In this document: piece by piece, positions 1 to 8,008 of the stretch
Position numbering within the stretch: position 1 is the first letter of the stretch
How the letters are laid out: every line of letters begins with the position of its first letter
Assembly (NCBI RefSeq): GCF_039537875.1
Contig: NZ_BAABBI010000008.1
Location: 1-33,703 of the forward strand
Direction of reading: 5' to 3'
DNA from: Corallibacter vietnamensis
Lineage (GTDB): Bacteria > Bacteroidota > Bacteroidia > Flavobacteriales > Flavobacteriaceae
DNA: 33,703 nucleotides
Notes under the pieces: model-generated
The model's input: only the letters and a program-made list of their open reading frames with translations
What the model was told of the DNA's origin: nothing
Databases searched by the model: none
Made by a program: the position numbers and the translations under genes

Positions 1-4
1 GTTC

Positions 5-133
5 AACAAAGCATCGTACAAGAGACAGAGAGGACTAACACGTGTAAGAGGTAATCCCTAGAGACCGTTATAGTTCTCCTCTCTTCTCTTGATAAATTTA
101 ATAACATCAAAGTAAAGGAGACCGTTGGCTACA
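5..133 (+). repeat. Partial attC-like site at window start
   Basis: This gene-free stretch ends with the 5' edge of the first cassette, GTTGGCTACA at 124-133, preceded by GGAGACC. An AAC at 5-7 may be the end of the previous cassette, but the window cuts it. The middle holds a strong hairpin: CAAGAGACAGAGAGGA (19-34) pairs with TCCTCTCTTCTCTTG (77-91) with one bulged C. The hairpin sequence differs from the GGCTAT type seen further right, so the site may belong to another variant. Confidence 0.45.
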
Positions 134-139
134 ATTTGA

Positions 140-664
140 ATGAAACCCGAATTAATTGACATAAACCAAAAACATTTCAAGGCATCTTTTAGATATAATA
201 AAAGTAACCCAAAGGATTTTGGACTTAAAGAAGTTGACGGAAAAGACCATTATGTTGACAAAAACGGAGACTTATGGAAGAATGAAATATTGTGGGATTC
301 AGGTTGGGGAAATGAATACGGATTTGTACGACTACCTGAACCGAATTTTGAACAATTATGGATATTATTGACTGAATCCAATATTGAGAATAACTTGTTA
401 GGTTCGGCTGAATTGCTCACTCATTATCCGAATGAACTTAAAGAAAAGTTGCAAACTCTATTCAATCGGAATGAAAAACTGAATCGAAAATTGACCAAAA
501 GACTTTCTCATTTGGAATTACTCAATCACGTTACTAATCATTCGGACGTTGGAGGAAAAAGACCTGAACAAGTTGATGCGGAATATAGAGAATGGAAAAA
601 ACTGAAAGACGATTTTGACAGATTAAAAACCGAAAGTCTTTGGAAACGAATAAAAAAACTGTAG
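140..664 (+). CDS. Hypothetical protein, cassette 1
   Basis: A 174-residue soluble protein of unknown function. No signal peptide or membrane segment is visible. The N-terminal half is rich in aromatic and acidic residues (a DKNGDLWKNEILWDSGWGNEYGF stretch, quoted only in part: GDLWKNEILWDSGW, near residues 43-56). The C-terminal third (about 105-174) is highly charged and probably helical, ending in KRIKKL. The ATG at 140 lies only six bases after the 5' edge of its cassette (124-133), and the stop lies inside the conserved 3' edge, so the gene fills the whole cassette. The ATTTGA just before the start resembles a -7 element, and no Shine-Dalgarno sequence is obvious. It could be an immunity or anti-phage accessory protein, but nothing in the sequence proves this. 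Confidence 0.75.
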   Translation: MKPELIDINQKHFKASFRYNKSNPKDFGLKEVDGKDHYVDKNGDLWKNEILWDSGWGNEYGFVRLPEPNFEQLWILLTESNIENNLLGSAELLTHYPNELKEKLQTLFNRNEKLNRKLTKRLSHLELLNHVTNHSDVGGKRPEQVDAEYREWKKLKDDFDRLKTESLWKRIKKL

Positions 665-800
665 CCAACAACGGCTATAGTTCATTACGGCTGAAATTCC
701 TAATAGGAATTTCGAGCCTTTTTGCTAAATTTATGGTTACGGCGGAATGATACTCGCGTACCATTCCGCAACGAAATCATAGCCAAAACCGTTGTAAAAC
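660..800 (+). repeat. attC-like site 1
   Basis: Left edge TGTAGCCAAC (660-669), then AACGGCTATAGTTCATTACGG. The right side is CCGCAACGAAATCATAGCC-AAAACC and the right edge GTTGTAAAAC (791-800). GGCTAT pairs with ATAGCC and the distal CGG/CCG closes an inner arm. AAAACC is unpaired between the stem and GTT. The loop contains two further hairpins (GAAATTCC/GGAATTTC and GCGGAATG/CATTCCGC). Confidence 0.75.
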
Positions 801-824
801 ATTTGAAAAAAAACAAAATAGGAA

Positions 825-1847
825 ATGAATATTTACGAAATTGATTCAGATGAAGTGATTGACGCAGTAGTCGTTAGTGGCTCAATAACATATAAAGAAG
901 CAATTGAAAAATTGGTTCCTTTAATTAACAAAACTGAATTTCAAAGAAAATTGCAGGACAAAAAATTCTATGAAAAACTGGAAAGAGATATTGTGGAAGG
1001 ATGTATAATGCCATCAATCACAATTGCATTTGTAGACAAAACAATAACTGCTAATTCAAAAAAAGAAGACATCACAAAGTTTTTTGAAAAAAATTACTCG
1101 AAATCATTCGTTTTAGATGGAATTCAAAGACTAAATACATTATCCAGAGTAAAGGATTCTAAAGACATTAATTTGGATAAAAAACTATATCTAAATATAG
1201 TTTACAGCGATTCTGTTGACAAATTGCTATACAGGATGATAACTCTGAATAACGGACAAAAACCAATGACACCGAGACATCAAGTGGAAGTTATGATGGC
1301 TAATGTCTTTGATTTTAATGAACTTGGTATTCAAGTTCAAACAGAGAAAGAAAGAGCTGTAAAAATAAAAATGAACTCTTTCAATAAATCTGATTTAGTC
1401 CAAGCTTATTTGGCATATATGGCTAACAGTCCTATGGTTGATAATAAAAAAATCATCCAGGACAAAATGGATGAACTAATAGTTAATAAAATAGTTTCTG
1501 CCGAAAAAGTAGAAAAAGATTCTACTTTCGAAAATGTAATTAAATCACTCGCCAAATTCCAAAAAAGTCCTGTTTCATTAAAGTGGTTAAAACAAGCCAA
1601 TAATTTGGTTGGATTTGCTGTGGGAATGAAAACTTCCTCAAAAGATATCAAAGATTTAAGCGTTGAAGAGTTCGAAAATGCAATAAAAACTTTTGACCAA
1701 GCTTTTTCTGATTTTAATCCCTCAAAAATAAAACTCGGTAAATTGAGACGAGAACTTTCGTATGATTATTTCAAGAATTTTGCTAAACTAAAGGATTTAG
1801 ATAGTTTAGAATTATTAGAATATTTCAGCGAATTGACTAATGATTAG
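825..1847 (+). CDS. DGQxR/ParB-like domain protein, cassette 2
   Basis: A 340-residue cytoplasmic protein. Residues 95-103 read FVLDGIQRL and residues 141-153 LNNGQKPMTPRHQ. The first is the D-G-x-Q-R-L signature of the ParB/DGQHR and DUF262 (GmrS-like) group, in which this loop binds or hydrolyses nucleotide in DNA-processing and restriction proteins. The GQ...RHQ segment following it is also usual in DGQHR proteins. No HNH (DUF1524-like) domain follows; the C-terminal 180 residues are helical and charged. The ATG at 825 has AGGA five bases upstream. The stop overlaps the next gene by 8 bp, so the two are co-translated and share one cassette. A role in anti-phage defence is inferred from the family and from the partner gene, not shown. 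Confidence 0.65.
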   Translation: MNIYEIDSDEVIDAVVVSGSITYKEAIEKLVPLINKTEFQRKLQDKKFYEKLERDIVEGCIMPSITIAFVDKTITANSKKEDITKFFEKNYSKSFVLDGIQRLNTLSRVKDSKDINLDKKLYLNIVYSDSVDKLLYRMITLNNGQKPMTPRHQVEVMMANVFDFNELGIQVQTEKERAVKIKMNSFNKSDLVQAYLAYMANSPMVDNKKIIQDKMDELIVNKIVSAEKVEKDSTFENVIKSLAKFQKSPVSLKWLKQANNLVGFAVGMKTSSKDIKDLSVEEFENAIKTFDQAFSDFNPSKIKLGKLRRELSYDYFKNFAKLKDLDSLELLEYFSELTND

Positions 1848-2745
1848 CCGTTATACATACGAAGACCCAATTTTTAAAGCTTCGACTAAAAATCAAAATT
1901 TAAGAATTGAGAGTTCAAATAAAATATTGAACATTTTCCGATTGATTTCAGGCACAATCAATTGTACTGATACTTATGATAATAAGACATATAAGTTTAG
2001 AGAAAATTATTCAAATTTTCCATTTACAACTAATGAAAAAATAAATCAATCCGTAGTTCTAAATAACTTCCCAGATGAAGTCAAATTAAAAGACTTAAAT
2101 GAATATTTTAGGCGTTCAAGATTTAATTCAAAGTTTTATGGCTCAATAGAACCAGAGATAATTAAATGTCTTATTGCTGTTAAAAAGAATAATCACCTTG
2201 AAGCATTTTTCTATCTGTACAGAATCTTTGAAGGAATTTCCTACTCAATTCCTCTAATTTATGTTTCCAAACATAAGAACTACGATAAAACGTATAAACA
2301 ATTACAGTCATTTTTTAATAATGAACAAGATGGAGAGTTAGCATTTTTTAAACGCTTTGTATCTGAAACATTTAAAGATGAAGATTTTTTTAAATCAACC
2401 ATTGATATAGATTTCAATATAATTGACAAAACTGATTTGCGAGAAGCCTATTATAAGATATATTTAGAGAAAATAACTAATAAACCAATGAATAGCAAAG
2501 GTTTAAAAGGTCAAACATTGAATCAAGAGATTAAATTATCATTTATAGGATTCTATGATTTTATCATAATAATTAGAAATAGGTTCTTTCATTTGACAAA
2601 AGGAACTTGGCAAAATAATTTAAGTTCGACAGAAATACTTTTTCCTGATTATTTTTTCAAACCAATTATCAATCACGGATTGAATTGGGTTGCTTTAATA
2701 ATTTTCGAGATAATTAAAGTTGATTTTGAAAAAGGAATAAAATAA
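1840..2745 (+). CDS. HEPN-like protein, partner of the DGQxR gene
   Basis: A 301-residue, mostly helical protein of unknown family. Near the C terminus, residues 246-251 are R-N-R-F-F-H, an R-x4-H motif after a hydrophobic helix (FIIIIRN). R-x4-6-H is the catalytic signature of HEPN ribonucleases. A second helix with HLEAFFYLYRIFE (119-131) resembles the core helix of the same fold. Without a structure model the HEPN call stays tentative. The start ATG overlaps the end of the upstream gene (ATGATTAG), which indicates translational coupling. The gene ends five bases before the AAAAAC and 3' edge of the cassette. The pair could be a toxin-antitoxin or abortive-infection module. Confidence 0.6.
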   Translation: MISRYTYEDPIFKASTKNQNLRIESSNKILNIFRLISGTINCTDTYDNKTYKFRENYSNFPFTTNEKINQSVVLNNFPDEVKLKDLNEYFRRSRFNSKFYGSIEPEIIKCLIAVKKNNHLEAFFYLYRIFEGISYSIPLIYVSKHKNYDKTYKQLQSFFNNEQDGELAFFKRFVSETFKDEDFFKSTIDIDFNIIDKTDLREAYYKIYLEKITNKPMNSKGLKGQTLNQEIKLSFIGFYDFIIIIRNRFFHLTKGTWQNNLSSTEILFPDYFFKPIINHGLNWVALIIFEIIKVDFEKGIK

Positions 2746-2750
2746 AAAAC

Positions 2751-2912
2751 GTTTTACAACAATGGCTATAAGTAATTGCTTGTTCTCGCCTACTTCTGAC
2801 ACGAGCGAAGCGAACTGGCGAAGCAAAATCCTCGCGGATTTTCAGTTTTGTATGTACTTGCAAAGTTAATCGCTAACCCACGCAACTACTCATAGCCTAA
2901 CCGTTGTGGTTA
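2751..2912 (+). repeat. attC-like site 2
   Basis: Left edge GTTTTACAAC (2751-2760), then AATGGCTATAAGTAATTGC. Right side CACGCAACTACTCATAGCC-TAACC and right edge GTTGTGGTTA (2903-2912). The arms GGCTAT/ATAGCC pair. The loop carries short inner inverted repeats such as GAAGCGAA.CTGGCGAAGC and AATCCTCGCGGATT. Confidence 0.75.
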
Positions 2913-2963
2913 ATTTTGACCAAAACCAACAAATCTTTTTTAACTTTAAACGATTTTGTACTT

Positions 2964-4607
2964 ATGAAAAAACTTAAAAATTATCTTAAACTTGGATTTA
3001 TACTCTATGGTATTTCTCTGCTTATTATTTCTTGTCAAAAAAATGATGACATAATAACTACAGAGCAGCATTTAGAAAAAACCTCTTTGCAAATCAAAAT
3101 TATTAAGAATAAAGAAATTTTTTCTAATAATAAGCTATTCTCAAAACTCCATGAGTTTTCAACTATTAAAAATACTGAAAACTCACAAAACAAAACTGTT
3201 TATAATGCGGTATACGATTTTTATATAGATACAGATATTGCTAATTATATTGAAACTGACGCTAATCATAGCTATACATTTCCTATTTATAGAAATACAT
3301 CTAGCAATTTAATAGAGAACTTGCTTTTATCACTACAAGAAGATGGTACATATAAAGCTTATTTAATTGCTTATCATTTTTCTGAAGAACAAAAAAATCA
3401 AGTAAACAATCTACAAAATATTGTAGGTGATTATGATTTAGATATTATTGAATTAGATGACGATTTTTCTGAAGATATTTTTGGAAAAATGATATATGAA
3501 GATGGATATTGCGTCACTAGAACTGTGTATCATACAAATCCAGATGGTACTTGGGTATATACTGGATCATGCCCTTGGGAGGCTATTGGCAATTATGAAT
3601 ATTGTTCAAGCTACACCATTGACAGTTCGTTTCCCTGTCCCAATAGTCCAGGAAGTGGAAATCCTGATAATACTAACTCTACAAATACAAATCCTAACGG
3701 AACAGATAATACAACACACGGCAACAACAATACAACGTCTAATAATACCACACCAACAATCAATCCTGAAAAAGAAGATTGCTTATTACCTGTTGTTAAA
3801 GATAGTTCATTCAAAAACTCTGATTTAGACTGTATTTACAAAATACTTCGTGGAGATTGTTTGGTTTTAATCGAAAATCAATCTTTTTTTAGAAAAATGC
3901 TAAATGGCTTTAATGTTGTTGATGCTCCTTTAAAGTTTTCAGTTGGCAACACAAATGGAGTAGATTACGCAATTACTAGTGGAGAAACTATAGACTTTCA
4001 AGGTAACTCTAGCACATTCTATGAAATTAAATCTGATTCCACGTTAATGGCTAACAGTTCTAACTTAACCAAAATGGTTACGTTATCTCACGAGCTTATT
4101 CACGCTTATATGTTTCAATCTCTTGAAGAACTTAACATTATTGAGTTTAATGCAATGGGAGAACCTGAAATACCAAATATATCTTCACTTTGTAATAGCT
4201 TTAGTATTGTTCCAAATGTAAACCTTAATACATATACAGTAAAACAAAGGTGGGTTTATCTTATCTGCGAGTTTAATCACAATAACCCTGGTAATCAACA
4301 ATGGACACACAGCTTATTCAATACAGCAAATTTTGATGTAGAAACTTATAGAGAAAAATTGGAACAACTTTTGCTTAATGAACATGATTGGGATGGTGAA
4401 ACAGATGTTTTTAAAAATGAAGCAATCAGTGCCTTTGGAGCAACAGATTGGAAACAAAAAGTAGCTGAAGCAGCTAGTTGGCAAGGTCTAGAATTAACGG
4501 ACGGTTATAACGATTATATTAATACTTTTAGTAGTAACATTACACAATTACTATATATCAATGCATTTGACAACAAATTACAAACAGCAAAAAATGAGTG
4601 CAATTAA
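2964..4607 (+). CDS. Lipoprotein with HExxH motif, putative zincin peptidase, cassette 3
   Basis: From the ATG at 2964 the product has 547 residues. An in-frame TTG at 2904 lies within the cassette edge and is not a credible start; the ATG at 2964 gives a classic lipoprotein signal (MKKLKNYLK, hydrophobic core, LIISC). The N-terminal 170 residues resemble a secreted globular domain, followed by a Cys-containing segment and an Asn/Thr/Gly-rich linker of about 45 residues. The C-terminal domain contains HELIH at 376-380 after hydrophobic VTLS, the zinc-binding HExxH of metallopeptidases. A third ligand was not identified. It is probably a cell-surface protease, but the family is not recognised. 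TAATTTTG at 2911-2918 fits a Bacteroidota -7 box for this gene. The next gene overlaps its end by 14 bp. Confidence 0.7.
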   Translation: MKKLKNYLKLGFILYGISLLIISCQKNDDIITTEQHLEKTSLQIKIIKNKEIFSNNKLFSKLHEFSTIKNTENSQNKTVYNAVYDFYIDTDIANYIETDANHSYTFPIYRNTSSNLIENLLLSLQEDGTYKAYLIAYHFSEEQKNQVNNLQNIVGDYDLDIIELDDDFSEDIFGKMIYEDGYCVTRTVYHTNPDGTWVYTGSCPWEAIGNYEYCSSYTIDSSFPCPNSPGSGNPDNTNSTNTNPNGTDNTTHGNNNTTSNNTTPTINPEKEDCLLPVVKDSSFKNSDLDCIYKILRGDCLVLIENQSFFRKMLNGFNVVDAPLKFSVGNTNGVDYAITSGETIDFQGNSSTFYEIKSDSTLMANSSNLTKMVTLSHELIHAYMFQSLEELNIIEFNAMGEPEIPNISSLCNSFSIVPNVNLNTYTVKQRWVYLICEFNHNNPGNQQWTHSLFNTANFDVETYREKLEQLLLNEHDWDGETDVFKNEAISAFGATDWKQKVAEAASWQGLELTDGYNDYINTFSSNITQLLYINAFDNKLQTAKNECN

Positions 4608-5103
4608 GAATAAATTAATAGTATTATTGTTAATTTCATATTCAACTTTTAGTGTTTCACAAAATAATATAAAAAAAGACACTATTTATATTAGTTATAA
4701 TCCACTATCGGATAGAATTGATAAAAACTATGTGAAATTATCAAAAAATGAGATATTAGTTTCTATTAATTATAAGATACGAGATTCTATTTATTGGAAA
4801 AATTTAAAACTATCTAAAAAAAATAACGCTTTAATAGGAGATAACCATCATGGTCATTTTTCTTTAAATTATATTTTAAAATATGGCAAAAGTACAAGTA
4901 ATTATAAAGAATTCCCTAATGAATTCACTCTTAAAAAAAGAAAAGAATTTAATAAAATTAAAGTTTTAGACTGGGATAATGCAAATTCAGTTGAGGAGAA
5001 AAATCATATTATCAATAATCTAAAAAATGCAAAGACAATATTTTTGATAGAAAATGAAAAATCAAATTTATTATTATTCCGATTAGTGAAATATAAACCT
5101 TAA
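4594..5103 (+). CDS. Small secreted protein, co-transcribed with the HExxH lipoprotein
   Basis: About 169 residues from the ATG at 4594. This start gives a clean signal peptide (MSAIKNKLIVLLLISYSTFSVSQ, described only in part: KNKLIVLLLISYSTF core). An upstream ATG at 4561 would add eleven polar residues ahead of it and is less likely. The mature part is basic and rich in Asn, Lys and Ile with no recognisable motif. It overlaps the end of the preceding gene, so the two are probably translated together. One possibility is an inhibitor or chaperone for the adjacent putative protease; this is inferred only from the linkage. Confidence 0.65.
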   Translation: MSAIKNKLIVLLLISYSTFSVSQNNIKKDTIYISYNPLSDRIDKNYVKLSKNEILVSINYKIRDSIYWKNLKLSKKNNALIGDNHHGHFSLNYILKYGKSTSNYKEFPNEFTLKKRKEFNKIKVLDWDNANSVEEKNHIINNLKNAKTIFLIENEKSNLLLFRLVKYKP

Positions 5104-5109
5104 AAAAAC

Positions 5110-5311
5110 TAACCACAACAACGCATATAACTCATAGCTAATGAGTTGCTTAAACGAAGTTAAGGCATATTTGGAAAGTCGCCAAATTTTTAAATTTGAA
5201 GACTTTCCAATAAAAAGATAAATAGTAAAATTTAAAAAATTGGCTTGTGCCCAACCGAAAAATAATCGCTAATTTACACGCTACGAGCCATATACAAGAC
5301 CGTTGTGTGCA
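5110..5311 (+). repeat. attC-like site 3
   Basis: Left edge TAACCACAAC (5110-5119), then AACGCATATAACTCATAGC. Right side GCTACGAGCCATATACAAGACC and right edge GTTGTGTGCA (5302-5311). Here the stem is CATATA/TATA(C) and TAGC/GCTA instead of GGCTAT, so the arms vary together. An inner hairpin GGAAAGTCGCCAAA / GAAGACTTTCC lies at about 5173-5210. Confidence 0.7.
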
Positions 5312-5313
5312 AT

Positions 5314-5344
5314 TTGGCTACGTTACCAAAATTTGGTATATTTG
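5314..5344 (+). promoter_or_regulatory. Promoter and operator of the toxin-antitoxin operon
   Basis: TTG (5314-5316), a 20-base spacer, and TATATTTG (5337-5344) fit the Bacteroidota TTG / TAnnTTTG consensus. Between the two boxes lies the inverted repeat TACCAAA-A-TTTGGTA (5324-5338), placed where a bound repressor would block polymerase. This fits autoregulation by the ribbon-helix-helix antitoxin encoded just downstream (inference). Confidence 0.6.
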
Positions 5345-5361
5345 AGTAAATTATAGCCAAA

Positions 5362-5604
5362 ATGGGAAAAAACACATCAATATCACTCGGAAATCATTTT
5401 GAGGATTTCATAAGAGAAGAAGTAAAATCTGGAAGATATGGTTCTGTAAGTGAAGTCATTCGTTCTGCTTTGCGACTATTAGAAAGTGAAGAAAAAAAAG
5501 AACGAGAACTGATTAAAGCTCTTGAAATTGGTGAACAAAGCGGATTTGTTGAAAATTTTGACCCGAAACAACATCTGAAAGAATTACATCGCAAACACTT
5601 ATGA
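5362..5604 (+). CDS. parD: ParD/CopG-like antitoxin, cassette 4
   Basis: An 80-residue protein. The N-terminal ribbon-helix-helix fits the ParD family: TSISLGNHFEDFI, then GRYGSVSEVIRSALRLLE (about 23-40). The rest is a charged helix that in this family wraps the toxin. It neutralises ParE and usually represses its own operon. The start ATG follows the promoter by 17 bases. It overlaps the toxin gene by 4 bp (ATGA), the normal arrangement. Toxin-antitoxin pairs are frequent in integron arrays, where they are thought to protect the array from loss; here the pair forms a complete cassette with exact matching edges. Confidence 0.85.
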   Translation: MGKNTSISLGNHFEDFIREEVKSGRYGSVSEVIRSALRLLESEEKKERELIKALEIGEQSGFVENFDPKQHLKELHRKHL

Positions 5605-5903
5605 GTAAAAACAAATATCGCATAAGCCAACAAGCGATTGAGGATTTAGACAAAATTTGGATTTATACGCTTAACAAATGGTCTAAAGAACAAGCTGATA
5701 GATATTACGATTTAATAATAGCGGAAATTGAATTTATTGCTGTCAACTTTATGACAGGAAAGTCAGCAGAACAAACTCGTAAAAACTATAGAGTAACGAA
5801 AATTAAATCACATCTGATTTTTTATAGAAAAATTGATAATGGAATTGTGGAAATCGTTAGAATTCTACACCAAAGAATGGATATTAAAAAACGACTGAAA
5901 TAA
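5601..5903 (+). CDS. parE: ParE/RelE superfamily toxin, cassette 4
   Basis: A 100-residue protein of normal length for ParE. It opens with YRISQQAIEDLDKIW, typical of the ParE first helix, followed by the second helix with WSKEQADRYYDLI. The C-terminal strands contain YRVTKIKSHLIFYRKID and end with VRILHQRMD, the conserved ParE tail (I-L-H-x-R-x-D). Family members poison DNA gyrase or, in the RelE branch, ribosome-bound mRNA; the sequence resembles ParE more. It is translated from an ATGA overlap with the antitoxin. Its stop is followed at once by the AAAAAAAC and 3' edge of the cassette. Confidence 0.87.
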   Translation: MSKNKYRISQQAIEDLDKIWIYTLNKWSKEQADRYYDLIIAEIEFIAVNFMTGKSAEQTRKNYRVTKIKSHLIFYRKIDNGIVEIVRILHQRMDIKKRLK

Positions 5904-5914
5904 ATAAAAAAAAC

Positions 5915-6142
5915 TGCACACAACAAAGTACTGTGGTAAAAAACAAGTAAAAATCTATTAATTTTTCGCTAAAGTACTTTTATAAGTATCATCATATATC
6001 AATCCTGATTTTGCTAGTGAGAGCCTACTTACAAAAATTTACTAACGTACAGTTCGCACTTCGTGTTCGTGTCTTGCATACCATTTCGCAAAGCAAACCA
6101 CCACAAAGTTCTGATTAACCATTCCAGAGTTTTGATAGCCCA
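5915..6142 (+). repeat. attC-like site 4, AAAGTACT repeat family, copy 1
   Basis: Left edge TGCACACAAC (5915-5924), then AAAGTACTGTGGTAAAAAACAAG and the rest of a repeat of about 210 bp that recurs at 12919, 14876 and (reverse) 32170-32353. Arms AAAGTACT (5925-5932) and AAGTACTTT (about 5973-5981) can pair. It has no right edge GTT-N7, because an IS remnant begins where that edge should be. The gene-free stretch 5904-6395 consists of this site, the IS remnant, and about 110 bases with nothing recognised. Confidence 0.7.
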
Positions 6143-6284
6143 CAGCACGCTAAAAAAAAATGCAATTAATCTGTACAACGAAATAAGATTACATGTATCT
6201 TTAGACTATAAAACACCTAATATGGTATATAAATTATCAGCGTAAATCAATTTTTAACCTGTAGCCATATTTCAGGACTAGACA
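6143..6284 (+). mobile_element. IS3-family transposase remnant, copy 1 (3' end)
   Basis: Codes for the last 25-30 residues of an IS3-type transposase: NAINLYNEIRLHVSLDYKTP and then NMVYKLSA, matching the YN-x3-H-SL-Y-TP ending of that family. It continues to the IS end, which reads TGTCTAGTCCTGAAATATGG on the reverse strand. The short ORF at 6063-6245 is this fragment read from outside the IS and is not a functional gene. The IS end abuts TTTGA. Confidence 0.75.
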
Positions 6285-6395
6285 TTTGAGAGACAAGTTC
6301 CCTAATCCAAAATAACGTTTCACTCATTGAAGTTTGTATAGAAAACAGAACCGAATTAAATTGAGTTTTTAATTTAAAAACAATTACACTATAAA

Positions 6396-7820
6396 ATGTT
6401 AAAAACTATACCTTATCTGTTTTTATTATTATTTTCTAATTCAATTTTAGGACAAATATCAACTCTTAGAGTTCCAATATCAGAAACTTATTCTTCAAAT
6501 GGAAAATTTAAACTAAAATCAATTTCTTTCGATGATGAATTTCCAAATTTAAAAGGAGAATCTACAGTTACATTTACTAAACAATATGAAAGCTTTGGAG
6601 TTAAGAAAAGTTTTTACAAAATTAATCGCTCTTTCGATTTATACGATGGGTATCCTTTTTTTGCTGCAATCAGTAAAGATGGTAGAAAAATAATTTATAT
6701 TAAAGACAAAGTCTATTATAATGGAGATGAACATAAAAATGTAACATTCTACATTGATGGCCAACTCAAAAAAACTTATACAACTGAAGAATTTATCAAT
6801 TGCAATAAAGATACTGAAAAGTGTGATATGTTTTATGATAATAGATATCAAATATTTGAAACAAATAGCTCTACTTTAAAAAAGTATAAAAAAGGCATAA
6901 CAGAAAAAGATAAATTTCTAAATAAAAATTTCGTGTTCAACAAAAATGACACAATCTATGTCATAGATTCAAGAAAAAAAATCACACTTTTTAACTTAAA
7001 TAAAGGAGAAATAATTAAATCAAAAATTGACTTTGATTCAATCTATCCAAGTATTAAAAGATACGAAGCAGTTCGTAGTAATATTGACTATTACGATTAT
7101 CCATACAAATACATAATAAATATTGAGAATTCTAAAACAAACGAAAAATTGTCAGAAAGTATTAGTAAAATCTCAAACTTAAAATTCGTTCCTACAAACG
7201 ACTCTACTTTTTATAAATACAACCTATTTCGAATTAATTTAACTGGATATCTTGACAGAACAGGGAAATTTGAAATTGAAACATTCGAAGTGGATGAAAA
7301 ATTTAATAAAAAAGAAATAAAAAACTATCTTTTAAATACAAATTTCAATACTGATTTCATCCCTCGTCAAGTCGACAAAATATATTTAGAAAATTTTTTT
7401 GGTGGATATAGAAATCATAATGACTCTATAGCTAAAATTGACACTAAATTAGCTAAAGAGAAACGTAGACAGGAGTTTGAAAACAGAAAAAATCTAGATT
7501 CTATAAATGGAATTTATATACCAAGAAACCTAAAAGAAAGTATTATTCATCTAGACACAAAACTGAATTTTGAATCCAGAAAAAAAATAAAAGAAGCAAA
7601 AAGCATTTGGGAATTTAATTCGCATATAAGTCCTTTAGGAATGTGGATTCGAAATAATTGGGGAATTAATGGAGGTTCAAGGCTCTTGAAATATTTTAAT
7701 GAAAGAGGGTTTAAAAACAGAGATGATATTTCAGCAATTATAATTCAACAGTACCAAAAATGGCTAATTGAAGAAAAAGATGTTTGGTCAAAATGGGAAA
7801 AACAGAATCCGAAAAAATAA
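6396..7820 (+). CDS. Secreted hypothetical protein, cassette 5
   Basis: A 474-residue protein with an N-terminal signal peptide (LKTIPYLFLLLFSNSILGQ, cut likely after G-Q). No known domain is recognised. The mature part is Lys-, Asn- and Tyr-rich with many short beta-like segments, and a charged segment around residues 340-370 (AKEKRRQEFENRKN) looks helical. Near the C terminus is an aromatic region (SPLGMWIRNNWGINGGSR). The cassette 5' edge is missing because the IS remnant ends about 110 bases upstream; the 3' edge TACAGTCAAC follows the stop. Base use matches the neighbouring cassettes. Confidence 0.7.
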   Translation: MLKTIPYLFLLLFSNSILGQISTLRVPISETYSSNGKFKLKSISFDDEFPNLKGESTVTFTKQYESFGVKKSFYKINRSFDLYDGYPFFAAISKDGRKIIYIKDKVYYNGDEHKNVTFYIDGQLKKTYTTEEFINCNKDTEKCDMFYDNRYQIFETNSSTLKKYKKGITEKDKFLNKNFVFNKNDTIYVIDSRKKITLFNLNKGEIIKSKIDFDSIYPSIKRYEAVRSNIDYYDYPYKYIINIENSKTNEKLSESISKISNLKFVPTNDSTFYKYNLFRINLTGYLDRTGKFEIETFEVDEKFNKKEIKNYLLNTNFNTDFIPRQVDKIYLENFFGGYRNHNDSIAKIDTKLAKEKRRQEFENRKNLDSINGIYIPRNLKESIIHLDTKLNFESRKKIKEAKSIWEFNSHISPLGMWIRNNWGINGGSRLLKYFNERGFKNRDDISAIIIQQYQKWLIEEKDVWSKWEKQNPKK

Positions 7821-7824
7821 AAAC

Positions 7825-7982
7825 TACAGTCAACAACCACATATAATTCATTGCTTGCTCTCTCCTACTTACTAAAAATCACTAACGTACAGTTTACACT
7901 TCGTGTTTGTGTCTATTCGGTTTTTATTTGCTAAATTACGTGCCTAAACGTGCCACTAGTCTTATAGTGACCGTAGGCAAAC
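7825..7982 (+). repeat. attC-like site 5
   Basis: Left edge TACAGTCAAC (7825-7834), then AACCACATATAATTCATTGC. The right edge is eroded: GTA-GGCAAAC at 7973-7982 in place of GTT-N7. Its N7 still matches the far end of the next cassette (GTTAGCC at 8708) in 6 of 7 bases. The loop contains the CACTAACGTACAGTTTACAC segment shared with the AAAGTACT repeat family. Confidence 0.6.
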
Positions 7983-8008
7983 ATCTATTTAATTCATAAA
8001 AATATAAA

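Noticed and set aside
3496..3828. Overlapping ORF of 110 residues inside the HExxH lipoprotein gene
   Set aside because: Out-of-frame shadow of the Asn/Thr-rich linker region, with low-complexity translation.
6063..6245. A 60-residue ORF ending like an IS3 transposase
   Set aside because: Only the last part is transposase; the first half is the intergenic repeat. It is an IS remnant, not a gene.
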